Positions 6,780-13,652 of a stretch of DNA of 22,291 nucleotides are shown one piece after another. The stretch is from Leptolyngbyaceae cyanobacterium SM1_3_5 (GTDB lineage Bacteria; Cyanobacteriota; Cyanobacteriia; Elainellales; Elainellaceae): positions 1 through 22,291 of the forward strand of contig JAAUTJ010000012.1 of assembly GCA_012031475.1 (NCBI GenBank). Direction: 5' to 3'. The notes beneath the pieces were generated by a model, which was given only the letters and a program-made list of their open reading frames with translations, made no database searches and was not told where the DNA came from. The position numbers and the translations under genes are program-made. Numbering within the stretch: the stretch's first letter is position 1; each line of letters begins with the position of its first letter.

Positions 6780-7439
6780 CTACGATCGATTCAGTCGCAT
6801 TGGTTTTCCGGTTCGACTTTCCTCGTAGCGGCAAAAATGCAGCGCTTCAAGTTGATTGGTGTATTCCTGAATTAGAGCAAGCTGGCGGCGATAAAAGCCT
6901 CGGAAGATGTTAGAAAATAGCAGCACCAGCAGCGCAACAATCAAACCTGATGCGGTTGAAACGAGTGCTTCGCTAATACCGCCTGTTACTCTTGCAGTCC
7001 CCTCCTGTCCGACGCTGCCTAAGTCAAGACTGGCGAACGATCGAATCAAACCCATCACTGTTCCGAGCAGACCGAGCAGCGGTGCAGCGGCAACGATCGT
7101 GTCAAAAACTGTATTGAATCGGCGCAGGAGCGGAAGTTCTGCTTGAATTGCACCTTCAACGAAGTTGTGAAACGCTTGTGGCGGCGCGTAGTCCATCTCA
7201 ATCGCTTCGAGAAAGATGCGGGCGAGCGGCAAATCGCCATGCTGCTTGAGCTTGGGCAAAACCGCATCCGATCCGGCTTCATAGTCTGCCAGTGCTTCTC
7301 GCACGATGCGCCGCTGCTGACGATTCACCTTCGCCCAAAATACGCAGCGCTCGATAATCAAGGCGATCGCCACAACCGAAGCGATCAGCAGCGGATACAT
7401 GACGAGGCCGCCTGCTGCAAACAAGTCTGTAATCAACAT
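6780..7439 (-). CDS. exbB: ExbB/TolQ/MotA-family proton-channel subunit
   Basis: A 219-residue membrane protein with three helices: about 10-35 (MYPLLIASVVAIALIIERC), about 113-135 (AAAPLLGLLGTVMGLI, the MotA_ExbB signature) and about 155-182 (ALVSTASGLIVALLVLL). With ExbD it forms the proton-driven motor that energises TonB. It is the first gene of an exbB-exbD pair and is divergent from the tonB-like gene across a 355-bp gap. GAGGA lies slightly far upstream of ATG 7439. A promoter-like TTGACA-N17-TACTCT lies about 100 bp upstream. Confidence 0.92.
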   Translation of the reverse strand: MLITDLFAAGGLVMYPLLIASVVAIALIIERCVFWAKVNRQQRRIVREALADYEAGSDAVLPKLKQHGDLPLARIFLEAIEMDYAPPQAFHNFVEGAIQAELPLLRRFNTVFDTIVAAAPLLGLLGTVMGLIRSFASLDLGSVGQEGTARVTGGISEALVSTASGLIVALLVLLFSNIFRGFYRRQLALIQEYTNQLEALHFCRYEESRTGKPMRLNRS

Positions 7440-7794
7440 CGCCAGATTTTCCTCATTGCTTTATGCTGTGGTATTTGGAGGATGGCATCTTTGCAGCGAT
7501 CGCCATGAAAAATGCGTGAGCAGCATTTCCTAAAGAAGAGTAGGTTTAATGACAATCGATGTCAAGCCAATCCATGACGGGCGGATGTGATTGGCGATCG
7601 CAGTTGCTGGCGAATCATTTGCTGTGAAGTGTTATAAAGTCAAGTTGGCGATCGACTGAATTTGCACGGCATAGGTCTTGACGATATTTACAATTCAGTT
7701 TCAATCACTTTTGAGTCAGCTTGATAAATTTCTGCTGTGGCGATCGGCAAAATCCGTTTGAAATCTTTGCTTCTGTTGATCAGGCCTGGATAAT
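7440..7794. other. Divergent exbB/tonB intergenic region (355 bp)
   Basis: No ORF of note. It contains one promoter-like pair for exbB on the minus strand (7537-7565). For tonB I see only weak elements, such as TTGACG near 7677 without a good -10. I searched for a Fur-type palindrome like that at 5787-5801 and did not find one. Several GCGATCGC/GGCGATCG words occur. Confidence 0.5.
7537..7565 (-). promoter_or_regulatory. Putative sigma-70-type promoter of exbB-exbD
   Basis: On the minus strand, TTGACA (complement of 7560-7565) is followed after 17 nt by TACTCT (complement of 7537-7542), about 100 bp before the exbB start. The -35 is perfect and the -10 only fair. Confidence 0.4.
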
Positions 7795-9724
7795 ATGAGT
7801 TTTTCAAAATTTGTCGCTCAACAGCGAGAAGCCCAACGTAAAGCACTCAAGCCGCTCCTTTGGTGGGCGATCGCTGGCTCACTGGCGCTACACGGCGCGT
7901 TGCTGTTTGCAAATCTTAAGCCGTTCGCTCAGCTAAATGCGCCTGAGCAAGAAGAAATTGTGATTTTGACTGATTCTGCCAATGAACCAGAGGTAACACC
8001 AGAGGTCGAAGCTTCACCCGAAGAAGCCGACTTGCTCACCAGTGCGGGCGGAAGTGGCAGTGGCAGTGCAGGTGGCAGCAGAGGTGGTGGCAGCAGAGGT
8101 GGTGGGTCTTCTGCCCCAGCAATTGAGGCCATTCCGCAGCCCACTCCTGTTCAACCTAGCCCTACCGCAGCTCGATCGCCCGCTACTTCTGCAACCGTAC
8201 CCTCTGCCGAGTTGACGTCGCCTACAGTTGAGTCCTCGCCTAGCCCAGAGCCGATCGAACCAGACATCGCCGCTGAACCCACACCATCCCCAGAGGTATC
8301 CCCAGAGGTGACTCCTTCACCCGAACCTACATTATCCTTAGAGGCCACTGCTTCACCTGAACCGACGCCATCGCCAGAAGCAACACCCCAGACTCCTCCT
8401 TCGATCGCAGCCGCTCCATCGCCAGCAGCTGCGCCGGAGACAACCGCAACCGGAATCGGCAGTTTGAGAAATTTGCTTGAACAACTGCGGCGCGATCGAG
8501 AAGCTGAAGTTGGTACAGGTCTTGACATCGACGACAGCAACAGCAACGGTAGCAATACAACTACGGCGATCGCCCTGGTGCAGGCAGAACGGATACAGGT
8601 TTTGGCACGGGTACAGGTTCAGGGACAGGGATAGTAACGGGAAGCGGCGCGGGTTCAACAGAAATGGTGGGAACGGCTCAGGTAGCAGCACGGGTGCAGG
8701 TTCAGGTGAGGGCACAGGTGAGGGCACAGGTGAGGGCACAGGAACAGGCAGCAGTACAGGCAACAGCACGGGCAACAGTGCAGGTGGAGACGCAGGTTCT
8801 GGTCGCGGTTCACGCAGCGTTACCTGTCGCAACTGCCCTGAAGTTGAATACCCCGACGAAGCGCTGGAGGCAGGAGCAGAAGGGCAGGTGCGGGTGAATG
8901 TTCAGACCGATCGTGAGGGGCGAGTCGTTTCAGCCACGCTGATTGGCTCTAGTGGAAATGAAGCCCTCGATCGCGCTGTCTTGCAAACGGTGCGCGATCG
9001 CTACCGATTTGATAACGTCGGTGAAAATGGAGCCACGATCCCGGTCACAGTCGATATGACGCTGGAAGGATCACGGCGCAATCAAGAAGCGCGACGACGC
9101 GGCGAACGCACTCAGGTTGAAGTTCCTGATTCAACGCCTGCCGCAGAAGCTCCGACCCGTACCCCAGAAGCTGCTGCGAGTCCGACTGCGGAGCGACCGC
9201 AAAGGACTCCTGAAACGACATCCCCTCAACCTGCCGCAGTCGATCGCGAAGCGCTGCCGGAACCGGATCGTGGTGTCCCAGAAACAGATCGCACTTCCGA
9301 CCCCGAACGCGAAACAATAGACTCGACCCCTGACGAAACACCCGCTGACGCACCGGAAACGCCCGCAACACCCGCAAACGTGACACCATCCGAACGGCCT
9401 GAACCTTCAACCCCCAAACCCGATCGCCAGCCCGATCCCACTCCAGCACGAGAGCCAGCCCGCCGCCCTGATCCCGCTCCTGAACCCGCTGAGCGTCCTG
9501 ATCCTGTGCCTGCTCGTCGTCCAACTCCAGCAGCGGAACGCCAGCCCAATCCCCAACCCGCACCAGCGCGACCAGTCGACCGTACACCTGAGCGCCGCCC
9601 AGAACCTAGGCCAGAACCCAGGCCAGAGCGCAGACCCAATCCTCCTGCTCGCGACCCTGCACCCCGCCCTGATCCACCTGTATCAGAACCACCGCCTGCT
9701 GAAGCTGCACCCACGACTCCTTAA
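7795..9724 (+). CDS. tonB: TonB-like energy transducer with unusual C-terminal tail (two frame breaks)
   Basis: About 643 residues if two frame breaks are healed. Frame 1 from ATG 7795 gives a short cytoplasmic N-terminus, one membrane anchor (about 22-42, LLWWAIAGSLALHGALLFA) and a Pro/Ser/Glu-rich periplasmic linker. A -1 shift near 8565 leads to a Gly/Thr repeat region, and another -1 shift near 8662-8664 leads to the frame that ends at 9724. This last part has CRNCP and then a TonB C-terminal domain (YPDEALEAGAEGQV...D.EG.V..A.L..SSGN..LD.A), about 8848-9075. About 216 residues rich in Pro, Arg and Glu follow, an unusual extension past the normal TonB end. It would span the periplasm and pull open TonB-dependent receptors using ExbB-ExbD, encoded divergently. 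No receptor gene is in the window. Confidence 0.8.
8705..8740 (+). repeat. 12-bp tandem repeat, three exact copies
   Basis: GGTGAGGGCACA repeats three times (8705-8716, 8717-8728, 8729-8740), encoding GEGT units of the TonB glycine-rich linker. Degenerate GGTACAGG-like units flank it. Confidence 0.85.
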
Positions 9725-9772
9725 ACTGCGGCTCATCGGGTTACACGGTTGCACAACCAGCCGTCCGCTATG

Positions 9773-9788
9773 AGCAAGCCAACTTGCT
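9773..9788 (+). other. Short hairpin before the Uma2 remnant
   Basis: AGCAAG-CCAA-CTTGCT is a perfect 6-bp stem with a 4-nt loop, 49 bp after the tonB-like stop and immediately before AAGGA and the Uma2 ATG. It could reduce translation or mark the tonB mRNA end. No T-run follows. Confidence 0.3.
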
Positions 9789-9793
9789 AAGGA

Positions 9794-10262
9794 ATGATGA
9801 CCACTCAGCTTCCCAAAACTCCTTCTCAGTTTGATCGCACCCCGCCGCTCGAAAGTGGCGATCGCCTCACGCGTCCAGAATTCGAGCGACGCTATGCCGC
9901 AGCAAAACAAATCAAAAAAGCAGAACTGGTCGAAGAAGTCGTTTATGTGGCCTCTCCTTTGCGCTTCACGCCTCATGCAGAACCGCATAGCAGACTGGTG
10001 ACTTGGCTTGGAACCTATGGCGGCATTCACACGAGGGACGCTCTCAGGAATTGAACCGACCGTTCGTCTAGATTTGGACAACGAACCTCAACCGGATGCC
10101 GTGCTGATCCTCAATGCATCGGTTGGCGGGCAAGCTTGTATGAGTGAAGATGGCTATTTGGAGGGAATGCCAGAACTGGTTGCTGAAATCGCGGCCAGCA
10201 TTTTAGAGATTTTGTCTAAACCAATGTTTGACAGGCTGTCTTTTGACACCCCTGGTTCGTGA
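9794..10262 (+). pseudogene. Truncated, frameshifted Uma2-family (DUF820) gene
   Basis: Starting at ATG 9794 (or 9797), the protein reads like the N-terminal half of Uma2-family restriction-endonuclease-fold proteins common in cyanobacteria: ...SRLVTWLGTY, then, after one extra G at 10019-10020, AAFTRGTLSGIEPTVRLDLDNEPQPDAVL...GMPELVAEIAAS. The PD-x-E/D-type core EPQPD...ELVAEI is kept. After about 10196 the family sequence stops abruptly. The last about 20 residues (to the stop at 10262) are unrelated, and no other frame resumes the usual DLHDK...YRRNGV...Y part. The second half is therefore really missing, not just out of frame. The break lies about 50 bp before the promoter of the NRPS operon, suggesting a recombination boundary. 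Confidence 0.75.
10230..10240. promoter_or_regulatory. GACAG-G-CTGTC palindrome just upstream of the -35
   Basis: A perfect 5-1-5 palindrome ends 2 bp before the -35 hexamer of the cluster promoter. TTTGACA occurs twice, at 10227 and 10242. It may be an operator or activator site; short enough to be chance. Confidence 0.3.
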
Positions 10263-10271
10263 AACCATAAT
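10243..10271 (+). promoter_or_regulatory. Strong sigma-70-type promoter of the NRPS operon
   Basis: TTGACA (10243-10248), a 17-nt spacer, then CATAAT (10266-10271). Predicted transcription starts near 10278, leaving a leader of about 25 nt to ATG 10304. It is the best promoter match I see in the window and sits exactly between the Uma2 remnant and the oxygenase gene. Confidence 0.65.
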
Positions 10272-10291
10272 TGCAGTTTTGAACGTGTGAC

Positions 10292-10295
10292 AGGG
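10292..10295 (+). promoter_or_regulatory. Ribosome-binding site deciding the oxygenase start
   Basis: AGGG lies 8 nt before ATG 10304. It overlaps the alternative GTG at 10295, which therefore has no site of its own. Confidence 0.45.
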
Positions 10296-10303
10296 TGAAC
10301 TGC

Positions 10304-11185
10304 ATGGAAGTCGTTGTACCTCAAAGCGAGCAGATTGGATTTGAAATCTTTGATGTTGATTTAACTTCGATCGCGGAGCGCAGAGAGAGCGGTATCGCCC
10401 CTCAATTCCTCGCCAGTATCAAACAGCTCATTTATCGGCATAAGCTGATTGTTTTTAGAAAGCAGAAGATTACGCCCGATCAGTATGTCGAATTTGCGAA
10501 ACAGCTTGGAACTCCACAAATCTATTTCCAAGATAACTACCATCACCCCGACTACCCCGAAATTTTTGTTTCTGCCAATGTGCTGGTCGATGACAAGAAG
10601 ATCGGCGTATCAGGAACAGGTCGCTACTGGCATACCGACTGCGCGTTTCAGCCGGAACCTTTGCCGCTGACCATGCTCTACCCGCAGGTTTTGCCGCGAT
10701 CGATTCGGGAAACCTACTACATCGATATGCACCGGGTTTATAAAAATCTGCCGCCGGATTTGAGGCAGTATGTTGAAGGGCAAGCAGCTTTGCATGAAGC
10801 CAAGTGGCGCTACAAAGTACAAGAGTGGGATATTGATCGCGCCATGATTGATATTTTGAATGACTTTGAGAAACAGGCTCCTCCTGTCACTCATCCGGCT
10901 GTAATTGTTCATCCTGTCACTCAGCAGCGATCGCTCTACATCAGTCAGGGATTTACCACAAAAATCGCAGGATTGAACTATGAGGACAGCAAAGCGGTAT
11001 TAGACAAACTCTTTGCCTTCATTGAACGGGATGAACATATTCACACGCACATTTGGCAGGAAGGTGACATTCTGCTGTGGGACAATCGATCGCTGCTTCA
11101 TAAAGCCTCTTCTGTACCAAAAGGTGAACCCAGCGTCAGCTATCGAATCGGCATTTATGATGGGCTACCGTTCTACGTTGTTTAG
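10304..11185 (+). CDS. TauD-family Fe(II)/2-oxoglutarate oxygenase, ScoE/Rv0097-type isonitrile synthase
   Basis: A 293-residue TauD/TfdA-fold oxygenase. The iron triad is visible as WHTD (His110, Asp112) and His266 (RSLLHKA); Arg281 (VSYRIG), 15 residues later, should hold 2-oxoglutarate. NYHHPDYPE before the triad, GTGRYWHTD, and the TYYIDM and LYISQGFT segments resemble, from memory, the ScoE/Rv0097 group. That group oxidatively decarboxylates an N-carboxymethyl-3-amino fatty acid to an isonitrile. It is the first gene of the operon, 20 bp before an FcoT-type thioesterase, the same order as Rv0097-Rv0098. That context is what lifts the call above a generic TauD hydroxylase. If the family assignment is wrong, it would be a tailoring hydroxylase for the NRPS product. 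Confidence 0.8.
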   Translation: MEVVVPQSEQIGFEIFDVDLTSIAERRESGIAPQFLASIKQLIYRHKLIVFRKQKITPDQYVEFAKQLGTPQIYFQDNYHHPDYPEIFVSANVLVDDKKIGVSGTGRYWHTDCAFQPEPLPLTMLYPQVLPRSIRETYYIDMHRVYKNLPPDLRQYVEGQAALHEAKWRYKVQEWDIDRAMIDILNDFEKQAPPVTHPAVIVHPVTQQRSLYISQGFTTKIAGLNYEDSKAVLDKLFAFIERDEHIHTHIWQEGDILLWDNRSLLHKASSVPKGEPSVSYRIGIYDGLPFYVV

Positions 11186-11205
11186 CGCGAAAAGACTCAG
11201 CAGTG

Positions 11206-11762
11206 ATGAATACTCATTCAATTTCTACCCAGACAGAACAGGTTAGCCAGACATTGCTCGATCGATTTTTGGCTCCCTACAAAGAAGACTGCCGCTATCT
11301 CAAGCGGGCACAGTTTCAGCATCTCGACGGCGCAACGAATCACTCAGATCTTCCCTGGCTAATCAGCGGTGATTTTGCAATTCCCGAATCGTGCTACATC
11401 AACGACACAGGCACTTTAACTCAGTTGAGTTCAACATTTGCTATAACCAACTGTTCTACATCATGATTGCTTACCTAGTGGAAAATAAGCTGCTAGGAGC
11501 AATGAGTGATTGGGATTTAGAGGTGTTCAAACGCCGTCAACTGAGTAATTTTCTAATTACCAGCTTCTCTAGCAAATTCAAGCAGCCAATCAACTCTGAT
11601 AGCTTTCAAGGTGAGCTATCGATCGACCGTTGCTCGGCTCGCCGTGATCTAATTTTGTTGAAAACTTCCTGTGCCTTTTTTGATCAAAACGGTAGATCTG
11701 AAGGCGAAGTGACGATCGCCATTCTCAATCAGCAATCGAGTCGATCGCTTGAGGCACTTTAG
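11206..11762 (+). CDS. fcoT: FcoT/ScoD-type hot-dog thioesterase (one frame break)
   Basis: About 185 residues once a missing C is restored at 11412 (ACAGGC-ACTTT should read ..GGC CAC TTT). Healed, it reads LLDRFLAPYKEDCRYL...FAIPESCYINDTGHFNSVEF.ICYNQL...RRQLSNFLI..FSSKFKQPIN...GEVTIAILN. This parallels Mycobacterium FcoT (Rv0098) along its whole length, including the Y-I--TGHFN--E motif. In isonitrile lipopeptide clusters this enzyme (ScoD) is reported to add glycine to an alpha,beta-unsaturated acyl-ACP and release the N-carboxymethyl amino acid that the oxygenase converts. GTG 11203 and ATG 11206 are both possible starts; ATG is chosen. It lies 20 bp after the oxygenase and 21 bp before the NRPS, so it is co-transcribed with both. 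Confidence 0.85.
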
Positions 11763-11783
11763 CACTCTGTTTTACCTTAAATC

Positions 11784-13652
11784 ATGTCAATTCATTCTTC
11801 TCAGGCGCATCTGCTTCAAGACAGTGAAGCTCAAGCGCAGCTAATCGCCTATCTTCGAGCACAAGCTGCCAAAATTGCAGGAATCAGCGCAGATCAAGTT
11901 AGCATCCAGCAGCCGCTCAGCGACTTGGGATTTGATTCGCTCATGGCGGTTGAACTGAGGAATCAACTGGTTACCGACTGGTCGGCAGATGTTCCGTTGC
12001 AGGTCATTCTAGAAGGCTCTAGCATTGCTAGCCTTACCGATCGCATTCAAGAGCAGTTTGCCGCATCTGCTGAAATTAAATTCACCGAGTTGCCCATCTC
12101 AAAAAGTGAACCAACGACTCATCGCTACCCACTTTCGCAGGGGCAATGGGGACTTTGGTTTCTGCATAAGCTTGCTCCAGCAAGTGCAGCCTATAATGTC
12201 GCATTCACAACCAGAATTCGCTCTCAGTTAAATCTTGCTGCGCTGAAACAATCGCTGCAAACGCTGATCGATCGCCACCCGACGCTGCGAACAATTTATG
12301 GTCAGGCAGAAGGTGAATTATTTCAGGAGATTCTACCTACTCAATCTCTTAATTTTGAACAAATCGACGCTGCAATATGGAATGAAGAAACTTTAATTCA
12401 GCAGGCGATCGTGGTCTATCAACGTCCTTTTAATTTAGAGTCAAGTGTTTTACGAGTATCATTGTTGACGCGATCGCCACAAGATCATGTTTTGATTCTG
12501 AATATTCATCATATCGCGATCGATGGCGTTTCGTTTGGTGTGCTGCTGAATGAATTGAAGCTGCTGTATGAGGCAAAAATTACAGGACAATCTGTTTCCT
12601 TGCCTGCAATTTACCACCAATACATAGATTTTGCTCAGTGGCAGCGCGAGATGATCAGCGGTGCTGAAGGAGAACAGCTATGGAGCTATTGGAAGCAGCA
12701 ATTGGAGGGAGTTTCCTCCTTAATTTTGCCCACCGATCGCCCGCGATTACCCATTCAAAATCAATCCGGGTCTTCTTACTCTTTTGAGCTATCTGAAGCG
12801 TTAACCGCTCAACTGAGAGTTTTAGCAAAAAACCAAAAAACAACGCTTTACACGGTACTGCTTGCCGCTTTTCAAGTGCTGCTGCATCGCTATACGGGTC
12901 AGGAAGATATTGTAATCGGCACACCCGCCAGCGGACGCAGCCAGACTGCTTTTGCTCAAACGGTCGGATTTTTCGTCAACATGATTGCTCTGCGAACAAA
13001 TTTGGCTGGCAATCCAACTTTTGTTGAACTACTGATACAGGTTCGATCGACTGTTTTAGAAGCGATTGCTCACCAGTCTTATTCGGCTCCCCTGCTGGTT
13101 GAGCGATTAGGAATGAATCGTGATTTAAGCTCGCCTGGACTGTTTCGAGCTTCTTTCAATCTGCTGAATTTGCCGAAGATGGCAAGCGATTTTGAGCTGT
13201 CGATATCGAGTCGATCGAGCAGCCAATGGGGAGACTTGCAGTTAGAGCCGTTTGAAATTCCACAGCAGGAAGGACAAAACGATCTTGTCTTCGATGTGAT
13301 GGAAACGAGCGATCGACTCGTCGGAATTCTGCGTTTTAGTACCGATTTGTTTGATGCGGCAACGATTCATGGAATGGCAGAGCGATTCCAAACGCTACTT
13401 ACAGGAATTGTCGCTGACCCAGCCCAACTAATTCAGCAGCTACCAATCCTGACAGACTTCGACCAGCAGTTGCTAAGAAGTTGGGGTTCACCCAAAACAG
13501 ATTACCCCAATGATTTGTGCATTCATCAACTGTTTGAAGCTCAAGCAGAACAGACACCTGACGCGATCGCCGTCATTCGCAATGAGGAATTTTCAACCTA
13601 TCAGAACTCAACGATCGATCCAATCAGCTTGCTCGTCATTTACAAAAGCTAG
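11784..13652 (+). CDS. NRPS, N-terminal segment: ACP - condensation domain - start of adenylation domain 1
   Basis: Starts at ATG 11784. An acyl-carrier domain comes first (about residues 17-95) with LGFDSLMAVELRN; the pantetheine serine is Ser52. GFDSLMAVEL is the ACP form seen in fatty-acid/polyketide carriers, unlike the LGGHSL of the three later PCPs, so it should hold an acyl chain. A condensation domain follows (about 110-560) with SQGQWGLWFL, RHPTLRT and intact HHIAIDG (His242, His243, Asp247), placed to join the acyl group to the first amino acid. Adenylation domain 1 starts at LFEAQAEQTPDAIAV. At 13602-13604 a G is missing (CAG-AACTC should give Q-E-L-N). The frame then runs off into about 16 wrong residues and a stop, while the A domain continues in the next frame. 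Confidence 0.88.
   Translation: MSIHSSQAHLLQDSEAQAQLIAYLRAQAAKIAGISADQVSIQQPLSDLGFDSLMAVELRNQLVTDWSADVPLQVILEGSSIASLTDRIQEQFAASAEIKFTELPISKSEPTTHRYPLSQGQWGLWFLHKLAPASAAYNVAFTTRIRSQLNLAALKQSLQTLIDRHPTLRTIYGQAEGELFQEILPTQSLNFEQIDAAIWNEETLIQQAIVVYQRPFNLESSVLRVSLLTRSPQDHVLILNIHHIAIDGVSFGVLLNELKLLYEAKITGQSVSLPAIYHQYIDFAQWQREMISGAEGEQLWSYWKQQLEGVSSLILPTDRPRLPIQNQSGSSYSFELSEALTAQLRVLAKNQKTTLYTVLLAAFQVLLHRYTGQEDIVIGTPASGRSQTAFAQTVGFFVNMIALRTNLAGNPTFVELLIQVRSTVLEAIAHQSYSAPLLVERLGMNRDLSSPGLFRASFNLLNLPKMASDFELSISSRSSSQWGDLQLEPFEIPQQEGQNDLVFDVMETSDRLVGILRFSTDLFDAATIHGMAERFQTLLTGIVADPAQLIQQLPILTDFDQQLLRSWGSPKTDYPNDLCIHQLFEAQAEQTPDAIAVIRNEEFSTYQNSTIDPISLLVIYKS

Noticed and set aside
7440..7794. Fur box controlling exbB/tonB
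   Set aside because: I looked for a NATNATNATNATN-like palindrome and found only weak A/T-rich stretches; not supported.
8477..8660. Start of a separate gene at 8477 for the TonB domain
   Set aside because: The first about 60 residues of that frame are not protein-like, whereas healing two one-base losses gives one continuous TonB architecture.
8705..8740. CRISPR-like or satellite array
   Set aside because: Direct 12-bp tandem repeats without spacers that encode a glycine-rich linker.
8664..8897. Small plus-strand ORF of repeated VQVRAQ residues
   Set aside because: It is an out-of-frame reading of the Gly-Thr-Glu repeat region.
8151..9714. Long minus-strand ORFs opposite the tonB-like gene (Gly/Ser/Val-rich)
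   Set aside because: They are antisense images of the Pro/Glu/Arg-rich repeat codons; no domain or start signal, and the plus strand has a clear TonB domain.
10197..10262. Continuation of Uma2 in another frame
   Set aside because: All three plus frames hit stops or show no resemblance to the family's second half; it is a true truncation.
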